Origin: JALOAT01 sp041677345
GTDB taxonomy: Bacteria > Pseudomonadota > Gammaproteobacteria > Thiohalomonadales > Thiohalomonadaceae
DNA: 13,836 nt
Direction of reading: 5' to 3'
Assembly (NCBI GenBank): GCA_041677345.1
Contig: JBAYQE010000071.1
Span: forward strand, 1 to 13,836
Both the position numbers and the translations under genes were made by a program. Under the pieces are notes generated by a model that was not told the DNA's origin, made no database searches, and was given only the letters and a program-made list of their open reading frames with translations. This document shows, piece by piece, positions 7,760 through 13,836 of this stretch (position 1 is the stretch's first letter; the number at the start of each line of letters is the position of its first letter).

Positions 7760-8763
7760 TGAAATCGCGCGCGTGGTTGCTGGGCACGCTGCTGTGTCTT
7801 GCCAGCGCTCCACTGAGTGCCGCGACCGTGGTTTTCGTTGCGCTGGGTCCCGCCAATCGCATCATTGCCATCGATACCGCGCGCCATGCCCCCGTGCGAT
7901 CGCTGCTTGGCGTCACCGATGCGCGCGCCGTGGTTGCCGGCGAAGAGGGCCTGCTGGTTGCCGGCAGTTTCAACGAGACCCATGCCGCGGGCGGGTACAA
8001 GAGCGAACTGTATGTCATCGACCCGGTGCACGGTCACGCGGTGTTCACGCTCCCCGTGGCGGGACGCATCCGTGCGCAGGCCATGGTTGCCGACGGCCGC
8101 TCGGTGATTTCACTCCACCCCACCTGGAACGGCGTCAGCGTATTCGACCTGCAAGACCTGCAGATTGTCCGCTACCTGAAGACGGGCAATGAGCCCTCGG
8201 CCGTCGCAGTACGGCGGCTGGAACCGCGTGCCTACGTCAGCAACGCGGGCGATGGGCTCATCACCGAAATCGACACCCGCGAGTGGCGCATCGTACGCCA
8301 GTGGGATCAAAGCCGTGCGCCACGGCAGCTACTCCTGACCCGCGACGAGACGCGCCTGCTGGTGGGTGAGCCGGAGCAGGGCACGGTCGCACTGCTCGAT
8401 CTCACCGCTGACCGGGTGGAACGCCGCATCCAGGTTGGAAAGGGCTTCCATAGCCTGGCCCTGGGCGATGATGGCCGCTCTCTGTATATCGGCGGCCCCG
8501 GGACGGAGGTGCGCATGCTCGACATCGAGAGCGGCGCCACGCAACAGGCCGAACTGGGCGCCGCGCCAGGGCATATGAACGTCATTTCCGGTACGGGCGT
8601 GCTGTACGTAGCCAGCCGGGAACAACCGGTCATCTGGGTGCTCAACCAGCGTGACCTGCAACTGCTCGAAACCATTGAGTTGCCAGCCGGCGAGGCCTTC
8701 CAGGCGGCGATGCTGAGTGGTGTCGCAGCGGAGCCTACGCCACCGGCGCCCGGAACCCAGTAA
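7759..8763 (+). CDS. Exported YVTN/cytochrome d1-type beta-propeller protein
   Basis: A 334-aa periplasmic protein. ATG 7759 is chosen because it starts a clear Sec signal peptide (MKSRAWLLGTLLCLASAPLSA, cut before ATVVF); the same frame is open back to 7600, but those 53 residues have no sense as a protein start. The mature part is made of repeated four-strand blades: FVALGPANRIIAIDTARHAP, YVSNAGDGLITEIDTREWRI, LLVGEPEQGTVALLDLTADR, YIGGPGTEVRMLDIES, and YVASREQPVIWVLNQRDL. About six or seven blades fit a 330-aa propeller. Such proteins bind partners or cofactors, and some are lactonase- or NirF-like; no catalytic motif or haem site (CxxCH) is seen. Its stop is 17 nt before the next gene, so the two probably form an operon. 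The start is probably coupled to a tiny leader ORF. Confidence 0.8.
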   Translation: MKSRAWLLGTLLCLASAPLSAATVVFVALGPANRIIAIDTARHAPVRSLLGVTDARAVVAGEEGLLVAGSFNETHAAGGYKSELYVIDPVHGHAVFTLPVAGRIRAQAMVADGRSVISLHPTWNGVSVFDLQDLQIVRYLKTGNEPSAVAVRRLEPRAYVSNAGDGLITEIDTREWRIVRQWDQSRAPRQLLLTRDETRLLVGEPEQGTVALLDLTADRVERRIQVGKGFHSLALGDDGRSLYIGGPGTEVRMLDIESGATQQAELGAAPGHMNVISGTGVLYVASREQPVIWVLNQRDLQLLETIELPAGEAFQAAMLSGVAAEPTPPAPGTQ

Positions 8764-8780
8764 AGAAAGGAGAGGCAGGC

Positions 8781-9218
8781 ATGGCGAAGACCTGGGTTGT
8801 TGTGGCAGACAGCAGCCGCGCACGCATTTTCCGTGCGGAAGGCCTGGATGGGCGGCTGGTCGAAATGGAAGCCATGGCACATCCGGAAGGGCGGCTGCGC
8901 GAGGCCAGCCTCACCACCGATCTGCCGGGTCGCACGTTCGACAGTCATGGGCAGGGGCGCCACGCCATGGAAGAGGAGACACCGCCAAAGCGCCACGAGG
9001 CCATTCAGTTTGCCAAGCGCATTGGGGGTGTGCTCGAAAACGCACGCAACGCCGGTGATTACGATGCCTTGGTGATCGTGGCGGAACCGCGTTTCCTCGG
9101 CTTGCTGCGGGAAAACCTCTCCCACGAGACCATCAAGCTGGTGGGATTGCAGCTCGACAAGAACCTGGTACGGCAGGGACCGGAAGCCATTCGTGAACGT
9201 CTTCCTGCGCGTTTGTGA
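8781..9218 (+). CDS. Host_attach (PF10116-type) protein, bacterial eRF1-like domain family
   Basis: A 145-aa cytoplasmic protein. The start MAKTWVVVADSSRARIF, the variable charged middle (residues about 50-70, HGQGRHAMEEETPPKRHE) and the end ALVIVAEPRFLGLLRENL are the three hallmarks of the family named 'protein required for attachment to host cells' in Pfam. The name comes from a plant-associated bacterium and is a poor guide to function. Comparative work groups related proteins with bacterial relatives of the archaeo-eukaryotic release factor eRF1/Pelota middle domain (baeRF), which suggests a link to translation; this is recalled family knowledge, not shown here. GGAG followed by AGGCAGGC gives a good ribosome site at about 8-nt spacing. 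Probably co-transcribed with the propeller gene 17 nt upstream. Confidence 0.85.
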   Translation: MAKTWVVVADSSRARIFRAEGLDGRLVEMEAMAHPEGRLREASLTTDLPGRTFDSHGQGRHAMEEETPPKRHEAIQFAKRIGGVLENARNAGDYDALVIVAEPRFLGLLRENLSHETIKLVGLQLDKNLVRQGPEAIRERLPARL

Positions 9219-9334
9219 CGCAGTGAACAGGGGCGGAGAGATGGGCAAAAAAAGCAAGAGGCGCCTTGCCCAAGAAAGATTCTCTCCTAGTATTAACGCA
9301 GATTAGAGCGCAACGGGCCAAGGTGCGGAGAAAA

Positions 9335-9994
9335 ATGGAAGCTTTTTACCGCTCGACAACGCAGAGTAAAAATCCGTCCGGCACAACGACCGGGCATCGG
9401 TTCCACCGTAAACGTTTGAGACATGTTTCAGTGGTTCCGGCGCTACGCATGGCGCTGGTACGTGACGGCAGGCTGTTCGAATACCTGACCAGCAACTCCG
9501 GTTCGCTACGCCGCAACCAGCCGAGCGCCTTGCATTACCTCGCACGGCGCTGCATGCAGTGGCAGGAGCTCACCATCGCCGAAAGCGACGACGCCTGCCG
9601 TGAACTGGGATGCGCCGGGGCACGGGTCCTGATGCGCGTGGCGCCTGCTCTGGAGGAGGATGAGGCCGCGGTTTTCGGCATGCTCACCGAGGTCGCCTAT
9701 TCCTATCTGGCCGGGGTGCTGCCCATTTCGGACCTGGAACGGGTCCTCAGTTTGGCGGAGGGACTGGGATTCCCCCTGTTCCACCCCGAGCTCTACACCA
9801 TGAACAGTGAGCTGGGACGCAGGCGGCCCGGACGCAGTCCCGCCACGGTCTACCTGTTGCGCGGCATCGGTCACGGCACCGAAGCACAATCCTGTGATCC
9901 GGCCCTGCTCGAACACGCCGTACGCCTGCTCGAGTCCTGGGGGGGCGAACCGAACCAGAATACCTGGCCCGAGATGGTGGGGGCGGAAGGCTAG
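9335..9994 (+). CDS. 3-dehydroquinate synthase C-terminal-domain-like protein lacking metal ligands
   Basis: A 219-aa protein from ATG 9335 (GGAG four nt upstream); a TTG at 9266 would add 23 basic residues. Residues from about 33 onward align by eye with the C-terminal helical domain of DHQ synthase/EboD-like proteins: ALRMALVRDGRLFEYL (for ...AVKVALIKDAAFFEW), AAVFGMLTEVAYSYLAGVLP (for AVAIGMALDTVYS..AG.LP), and TVYLLRGIGHGTE near the end (for ITLLRGIGRGVEVHE). The N-terminal NAD-binding domain, about 150 residues, is absent. The three metal ligands (Glu of SEAVK, first His of GHxxxH, His of HGEAV) correspond to Pro35, Cys93 and Glu108 here. So it is unlikely to be a DHQ synthase; a regulatory or vestigial role is inferred. 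It is 116 nt downstream of the Host_attach gene, on the same strand. Confidence 0.65.
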   Translation: MEAFYRSTTQSKNPSGTTTGHRFHRKRLRHVSVVPALRMALVRDGRLFEYLTSNSGSLRRNQPSALHYLARRCMQWQELTIAESDDACRELGCAGARVLMRVAPALEEDEAAVFGMLTEVAYSYLAGVLPISDLERVLSLAEGLGFPLFHPELYTMNSELGRRRPGRSPATVYLLRGIGHGTEAQSCDPALLEHAVRLLESWGGEPNQNTWPEMVGAEG

Positions 9995-10177
9995 TCACCA
10001 GCTTGGGGGCCGTGCAGAGCGCCGAGGTGTGGAATCCGGAGCCCTCCGACGTTCCGCCCCGGTGACTCCCGCTCTTGTGATGCCGGTGTCCGGTATTGTC
10101 GTCTGCCCCCAGGCGGCAGCCCCCGCGGGCAATTTCCCCACGCGCCCAACCTCCACGGGATGGGCCCTTGCCAGTAC

Positions 10178-10198
10178 CCGCCCTCGCCTTGAGGGCGG
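10178..10198. repeat. Perfect 8-bp stem-loop
   Basis: CCGCCCTC and GAGGGCGG form an 8-bp stem around the loop GCCTT. With no U-tract following on either strand it is not a classic intrinsic terminator; it may end or stabilise the transcript of the upstream plus-strand genes. Confidence 0.55.
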
Positions 10199-10210
10199 TG
10201 ATCCGGTTTG

Positions 10211-10228
10211 CCACACTCGGGAGTGTGG
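10211..10228. repeat. Perfect 7-bp stem-loop, second of a tandem pair
   Basis: CCACACT and AGTGTGG form a 7-bp stem around the tetraloop CGGG, 12 nt after the first hairpin. No poly-U tail follows. Confidence 0.5.
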
Positions 10229-10348
10229 GTGTGCGCCAGCCGAACCTTCGAGGAGCAACGTACACCCGGGCTGTTTGCCTCGCTATCAAAAGAACAAGAC
10301 GGCGTTAGTTGACGGCAGTCACCCAACCGCACTCATGAGAGGCACGGC

Positions 10349-11315
10349 ATGCAGATGCCGATGGTGCGCAACCAGGCCGGGACCGAGCAGTCGTGGATCC
10401 CCGGCGGCGTCTTCCGCATGGGCTCCGACCATCATTATCCCGAGGAATCACCCAGCCATCAGGTCCACGTCGATGGCTTCTGGATGGATCGAAACGCCGG
10501 TGACCAACGCCCGCTTCCGTGCCTTCGTCGAGGCCACCGGCCATGTGACCGTGGCCGAACGTCCACCGCGGGCAGAGGATTATCCCGGCGCCCCGCCGGA
10601 GATGCTGAGGCCCGGCTCGCTGGTCTTCGTCAAGCCACCCGGCCCAGTGGACCTGCGCGATATCCGCAACTGGTGGCAATTCGTGTTCGGCGCCGACTGG
10701 CGCCATCCCCTGGGCCCGGAGAGTGATCTGAGCGGCCTCGACGACCATCCGGTGGTACATATCGCCCATGAAGACGCGCTGGCCTATGCGCTGTGGGCCG
10801 GCAAGGCGCTGCCCAGCGAGGCCGAATGGGAGTTCGCCGCACGCGGCGGCCTGGACGGCATGGAATTCGCTTGGGGCGCACACCTGATGCCCGGCGGCCG
10901 CCACATGGCCAATGCCTGGCAGGGGGAGTTTCCCTGGCAGAACCTGCGGGAGGACGGCTACGAGCGCACCTCGCCCGTGGGGGTCTTTCCACCCAACGGT
11001 TACGGCCTGTTCGACATCATCGGCAACGTCTGGGAATGGACCGACGACTGGTACCGCCCGCGCCATCCCGCCGACGCCGCCAAGCCCTGTTGCGTCCCCC
11101 ACAACCCGCGCGGCGGCAGCGAGGCGGTCAGTCACGACCTGGCTGAGCCGGGCATCCCGCGCAAGGTACTGAAGGGCGGTTCCCATCTGTGCGCGCCCAA
11201 CTACTGCCGGCGCTACCGGCCCGCGGCGCGCTTTCCGCAGCCGGTGGATACCTCGACCTGCCACGTGGGCTTCCGCTGCGTGACGCGCCCGACCGTGCGC
11301 GAGCCCGCGCCATGA
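10349..11315 (+). pseudogene. Formylglycine-generating enzyme (SUMF1/FGE family), frameshifted by one extra base
   Basis: FGE oxidises a cysteine of sulfatases to formylglycine. The gene starts at ATG 10349 (AGAGG seven nt upstream) with WIPGGVFRMGSDHHYPEE and GFWMD, then the frame breaks. One base too many between 10488 and 10494 (sequence GATCGAAACG) throws it out; removing it restores D-E/R-TPVTNARFRAFVEATGHVTV and the rest to TGA 11315, about 321 aa, normal for the family. All later motifs are intact: NWWQFVFGADWRHP, DDHPVVHI, LPSEAEWEFAARGG, GNVWEWTDDWY, and the active-site block HLCAPNYCRRYRPAARF with both catalytic cysteines (codons 11190-11192 and 11205-11207). The downstream part shows no other damage, so the break is recent, or is a sequencing error. 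No sulfatase gene is in the window. Confidence 0.85.
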
Positions 11316-11422
11316 GCGCGAATCTCTCTGCCCTGCTCAGTGGGTCGGTACTGGGAGGTGATTGCCTCTGCCGGGTGGATCCCGCAGCTCGGAGCCTTGG
11401 CTGATCACAGGGGAGGCGTGCA

Positions 11423-11998
11423 ATGCTGGAGGCATCGTGGGAGACGTTCGGCGACCTGCTCGGCCTGGGCAAGGACATCGCCGACGTCGGGGTGGTGGAG
11501 ATGGTGCTGCGCACCGTCGTCGTCTACCTTGCCGCGGTGGTGCTGGTGCGCCTTGCCAGCCGGCGTCTGCTGACCAAACCCAGCGCCTTCGACATCATCG
11601 TCGCCATCATGCTCGGTTCGATCCTGAGCCGTGCCATCAACAGCTCGGCGGCCCTGCTGCCGACCCTGGCAGCCAGCACCGTGCTGCTCGGCATGCAATG
11701 GTTGCTCGCCTTTGTGGCTGTACGCACCCGCTGGCTGGGCCCGATGGTGAAGGGCGGCCCCCTGTTGCTCATCGAGGACGGGAAGATCCACGAGAAAAGG
11801 CTGCGTCACGCGGGCCTGACACACGAAGACCTGGCCGAAGCCCTGCGTCTTTCCATCCACGATGAAGATCCGGCGCGGGTCCGCCGCGCCTACCTGGAGC
11901 GCAACGGCAAGATCAGCGTCATCGCCTTTCCCTCGGAGCCACGCGTGGTGATGGTGAAAGTGGAGCAGGGGGTACAGACGATTCGGATCGTGGAGTGA
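11423..11998 (+). CDS. DUF421 (YetF/YrbG-like) membrane protein
   Basis: A 191-aa inner-membrane protein. Three membrane segments lie near residues 25-46 (VEMVLRTVVVYLAAVVLVRL), 56-78 (FDIIVAIMLGSILSRAI, the conserved core motif of the family) and 82-100. They are followed by a soluble domain with GGPLLLIEDGKIHEKRLRHAGLTHEDL, the typical YetF transition, and a C-terminal strand-rich part ending IRIVE. Function is unknown; Bacillus YetF relatives are linked to sporulation and membrane stress. GGGGAGG six nt before ATG 11423 is the strongest ribosome site in the window. It is 107 nt downstream of the FGE gene on the same strand. An ATG at 11312 overlaps the FGE stop (ATGA) and opens a 30-codon frame ending at 11404, but it has no RBS. 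Confidence 0.85.
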   Translation: MLEASWETFGDLLGLGKDIADVGVVEMVLRTVVVYLAAVVLVRLASRRLLTKPSAFDIIVAIMLGSILSRAINSSAALLPTLAASTVLLGMQWLLAFVAVRTRWLGPMVKGGPLLLIEDGKIHEKRLRHAGLTHEDLAEALRLSIHDEDPARVRRAYLERNGKISVIAFPSEPRVVMVKVEQGVQTIRIVE

Positions 11999-12291
11999 TT
12001 GATCGAGCCTTTTCCCTGTTTTTTCGAGGCAAATCGAGGAAAGTGGCTTGCGAGTGGGCGCGCCGGCACCAGGTGTGCCACCAGATCGTACGCCCGCAAC
12101 AAACGATGCTCGGCCTCGCTAAAAGGTAACCGTTCCGAAGCGACGTCGGTTTCAGGCACGCCGGGTTCCACCTCGCCATGAGCGCGGGGTGCGATTACAA
12201 ATCCGTGATAAATGTGTTATTGAAGGTACTGCCGTTTGCAGCATCGCCCGATCGGTGTGGCCTTCCTGAACCGGGGGGGGGGAGGAGGCAT
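11999..12291. other. Intergenic stretch between yetF-like gene and diguanylate cyclase
   Basis: The 293-bp gap holds no convincing gene. On the minus strand a frame without ATG (12171 to 11890, overlapping the YetF-like gene end) gives a protein-like segment, EPGVPETDVASERLPFSEAE, that could be a decayed coding remnant, but it has no RBS and runs antisense into the neighbour. Base composition is AT-richer near 12195-12235, which would suit a promoter for the cyclase, though no clear boxes were found. No terminator with a U-tract follows the YetF-like gene; TTTTTT at 12020-12025 is not preceded by a good stem. Confidence 0.4.
12273..12282 (+). repeat. G10 homopolymer next to the diguanylate cyclase RBS
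   Basis: Ten consecutive G run directly into the purine-rich ribosome site GGAGGAGG (12281-12288) before GTG 12292. Such tracts are prone to slipped-strand length change, and here a change would alter the context of the ribosome site. Confidence 0.85.
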
Positions 12292-13176
12292 GTGAAGAAC
12301 ATCCTGGATGTCCGCTTCCGACGCCGGCACGCTTTTCTTGCTGCGGTCTTGTTGTTTTTCCTATTGAGCATTGCGGATCTGACCACCACCTCGCAGCTCC
12401 GTCTTTTCCCCCTCTACCTCGTGCCCGTCCTGTTATCCACGTGGTATCTGGGCCCTGCCTGGGGTGTAGGCTTTTCCCTGGCGGCCACCGTGGTTTCCAT
12501 GTCGGTCGGCATTTTTATTGCGCATCCCTATTCGCATAGCTCTTTTTTTTATTTTGATGTCATCGGTCAATTCCTGTCGCTGTTGATTTTTCTCTGGGTG
12601 GTCCAGATTGCCTCGCAACTGCACGGGGCAGCCACCCGGGAAGCCTCGAGGGCGCGAACCGATTTTCTTACGGGCATCGCCAACCGCACGGCGTTCTTCG
12701 AAGCACTGGGTCAGGAAACCGAACGCCATGAGCGCTACCGGCGGTCCTTTGCGCTCATCTCCCTGGATTGCGACAACTTCAAACACATCAACGATAAGTT
12801 CGGTCATGCGACGGGCGATAGATTGCTGCACACGGTTGCCCAGACCCTTGCCTCAAACGTGCGAAGAACCGACCTTGCGGCACGTCTGGGGGGCGACGAG
12901 TTCATGGTACTGGTGCCGGAGACAGACACTTCGCATGCTGCGGCAGTGGGGAAGCACCTGAACGAAGAGCTCACCCACGCCATGAAAGCCAACCATTGGC
13001 CGGTGACATTCAGCATCGGCATAGCCATCTTCGAAGACACGCCACGCTCACCCGAATTCGCCGTGGAGTTCGCCGACAGCCTCATGTATCGCGCCAAGCA
13101 TGCGGGCAAGAACCGCACGGTTCTGGTCACGTTCCGGGACGACGGCGTGAGCGGGAGCGGTGAACCGACTGCGTGA
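12292..13176 (+). CDS. Membrane diguanylate cyclase (GGDEF), with I-site
   Basis: A 294-aa protein that would make c-di-GMP from two GTP. Starting at GTG 12292 (GGAGGAGG 3-6 nt upstream): a basic start RFRRRH, four membrane helices around residues 14-30, 36-53, 56-76 and 89-108 with no large periplasmic domain, then the GGDEF domain from about 122 with DFLTGIANRTAFF, the metal-binding LDCDNFKHINDKFGH and the intact GGDEF at 200-204. RRTD (191-194) five residues before it is a product-inhibition I-site (RxxD). An in-frame ATG at 12178 would add 38 residues without membrane-protein character and without an RBS, so GTG 12292 is preferred. T8 at 12543-12550 lies within the code for the fourth helix region. 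The N-terminal membrane block may sense a signal, unknown here. Confidence 0.92.
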   Translation: MKNILDVRFRRRHAFLAAVLLFFLLSIADLTTTSQLRLFPLYLVPVLLSTWYLGPAWGVGFSLAATVVSMSVGIFIAHPYSHSSFFYFDVIGQFLSLLIFLWVVQIASQLHGAATREASRARTDFLTGIANRTAFFEALGQETERHERYRRSFALISLDCDNFKHINDKFGHATGDRLLHTVAQTLASNVRRTDLAARLGGDEFMVLVPETDTSHAAAVGKHLNEELTHAMKANHWPVTFSIGIAIFEDTPRSPEFAVEFADSLMYRAKHAGKNRTVLVTFRDDGVSGSGEPTA

Positions 13177-13182
13177 TGATGC

Positions 13183-13223
13183 GGGTTGCAAGGATCATTG
13201 AAGGTTCTGACTCATTGCAACCC
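13183..13223. repeat. 9-bp inverted repeat after the diguanylate cyclase gene
   Basis: GGGTTGCAA (13183-13191) and TTGCAACCC (13215-13223) are perfect inverted copies with a 23-nt spacer, starting six nt after the cyclase stop. No U-tract follows on the plus strand. It could be a transcript end structure or a dyad operator. Confidence 0.45.
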
Positions 13224-13262
13224 AAAAAGCAGATAAACCAAGGTGAGCTGCTGCGGAGCCTC

Positions 13263-13304
13263 GCCCTGCCGTCTCCTCCCTTGCAGGCGAGGAGACGGCA
13301 GGGC
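13263..13304. terminator. 16-bp perfect hairpin between convergent genes
   Basis: GCCCTGCCGTCTCCTC (13263-13278) pairs perfectly with GAGGAGACGGCAGGGC (13289-13304) around a 10-nt loop. It lies between the convergent cyclase and PepSY genes, 11 nt beyond the PepSY stop, and can serve transcripts of both strands. There is no T-run on either side, so it may act as a Rho-assisted stop or an mRNA 3' stabiliser rather than a standard intrinsic terminator. Confidence 0.65.
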
Positions 13305-13315
13305 CCGTGCCGGTG

Positions 13316-13681
13316 TCAGTCGTCGCTGCGGTCGCGCCGGCGTTCATCGGACCACCGGGCATCCCTCTGATTTCGGGATGCGCGCTTGTCGCGCTTCACA
13401 CGGGCTTCCAGCACCTCGCCGTTGAGCGGGTCCACATAGAGCTTGACGCGTTCACCGTCGGCGTTAACCGCCTTGATTTCGTAGACACCCTTATCGCGCT
13501 CGATTTCCGTGATGTCGCTGTAGCCCGCTGCCACGACCTTCTCGTGGATCGCGGGAATGGTCAGCCATGTGTCCGTACGATTCGAGGGTCGCATGGCGGC
13601 GTTGCCATCCGATGCTGCGAAGGCGGTGCCGGTGACAACAGCCGTGCCGAGAACGATGGCGAGAATAGGTGACTTCTTCAT
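13316..13681 (-). CDS. Exported PepSY-domain protein
   Basis: A 121-aa periplasmic protein. Residues 1-22 are a Sec signal peptide (MKKSPILAIVLGTAVVTGTAFA, cut before ASDG). The single PepSY domain, about residues 38-93, has the usual pattern: an early helix (AIHEKVVAAGYSDITEIE), then the strands YEIKAVNADGERVKLYVDPLNGEVLEA. The tail is highly basic and mixed with Asp (RDKRASRNQRDARWSDERRR). PepSY proteins of this size inhibit or chaperone periplasmic partners and often sit beside two-component systems or cytochrome b561 genes; upstream genes are outside the window. GGAG eight nt before ATG 13681 is a good ribosome site. Confidence 0.9.
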   Translation of the reverse strand: MKKSPILAIVLGTAVVTGTAFAASDGNAAMRPSNRTDTWLTIPAIHEKVVAAGYSDITEIERDKGVYEIKAVNADGERVKLYVDPLNGEVLEARVKRDKRASRNQRDARWSDERRRDRSDD

Positions 13682-13750
13682 GATGAATTCTCCGTAGAAG
13701 CTTGTGAGAGGTGGTCAGCAACCACCATGGGCCACAGTGTGTAGTGGCGC

Positions 13751-13762
13751 GATGAATTCATC
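13751..13762. promoter_or_regulatory. 12-bp perfect palindrome upstream of the PepSY gene
   Basis: GATGAATTCATC is fully self-complementary and lies 70 nt before the PepSY start codon. Part of it, TGATGAATTC, recurs at the RBS (13681-13690). It could be an operator for a dimeric regulator; nothing identifies the factor. No -35/-10 pair was assigned in 13682-13836, and no convincing gene is seen there. Confidence 0.25.
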
Positions 13763-13836
13763 CTGAACCCAGTCTTCGTCTGCGATTGCGAGAGCAATGC
13801 GACAGGACACCCGGCGCCGCACGGCATGATGTCACC

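Larger units (their letters stand above)
9995..10348 (+). other. 354-bp gene-free stretch with two strong hairpins
   Basis: No convincing coding frame is found on either strand; the open frames here have shadow-like composition, rich in Arg and Pro. The notable content is a pair of stem-loops at 10178-10228. A purine-rich AGGAG at 10250-10254 is not followed by a start codon. No promoter consensus was recognised before the formylglycine-generating enzyme gene at 10349, apart from a modestly AT-richer patch near 10285-10310. Confidence 0.5.

Noticed and set aside
8307..9257. 316-codon minus-strand open frame
   Set aside because: Antisense to the propeller and Host_attach genes, both of which have clear motifs; the translation shows no domain.
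9241..9306. 21-codon frame (MGKKSKRRLAQERFSPSINAD) with GGAG close upstream
   Set aside because: The RBS spacing is too short (two nt), the peptide matches nothing, and it overlaps the next gene only out of frame; possibly a leader or frameshift remnant, but unsupported.
9807..10480. Upstream part of the 502-codon frame that contains the FGE C-terminal part
   Set aside because: The frame before about 10490 overlaps the DHQS-like gene and the hairpin gap and has no FGE sequence; the true N-terminus is in the other frame at 10349.
11312..11404. 30-codon ORF whose ATG overlaps the FGE stop (ATGA)
   Set aside because: No RBS, no recognisable sequence, and overlap alone is weak evidence.
13678..13827. 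49-codon minus-strand frame upstream of the PepSY gene
   Set aside because: No RBS, overlaps the PepSY RBS and start, and its composition is not gene-like; other frames there are equally short.

Overview
The window looks like chromosomal DNA of a GC-rich gammaproteobacterium. The main clue is a bifunctional PBP1b gene followed by a small TPR outer-membrane lipoprotein of the LpoP kind, an arrangement known from gammaproteobacteria such as Pseudomonas. GC-rich codon use throughout, hopanoid/carotenoid-type FAD chemistry and c-di-GMP signalling fit a free-living member (Chromatiales/Ectothiorhodospiraceae-like), but this assignment is inference. No rRNA, tRNA, CRISPR array, IS element or phage gene was seen.

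Layout. Bases 1-2245 hold a minus-strand pair: an FAD-dependent dehydroxylase/desaturase (HpnE-like), then a DMT/EamA transporter cut by the window start. Divergently, 2390-5181 holds mrcB (PBP1b) and lpoP, a cell-wall synthase and its probable activator. Bases 5240-7482 hold three separate minus-strand genes: a secreted clan GH-A glycosidase, a UspA-type stress protein, and an unannotated 56-aa acidic small protein with its own strong sigma-70-type promoter and intrinsic terminator. Bases 7759-9994 hold a plus-strand run: an exported beta-propeller protein, a Host_attach protein (related to bacterial eRF1-like domains), and a short protein that matches only the C-terminal half of 3-dehydroquinate synthase and has lost the metal ligands. 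After a 354-bp hairpin-rich gap come a formylglycine-generating enzyme (FGE) gene broken by a one-base insertion, a DUF421/YetF membrane protein and a membrane diguanylate cyclase whose RBS abuts a G10 tract. A convergent, exported PepSY protein closes the window, separated from the cyclase by a 16-bp hairpin.

As a whole this is an envelope and stress-related neighbourhood (peptidoglycan synthesis, membrane lipid chemistry, universal stress protein, c-di-GMP) rather than one pathway. No complete new multi-gene system could be shown. The most unusual items are the metal-ligand-less DHQS-like protein, the small-protein transcription unit at 7281-7555, the four-codon leader coupled to the propeller gene, the frameshifted FGE with intact catalytic cysteines, and the homopolymer at the cyclase start.
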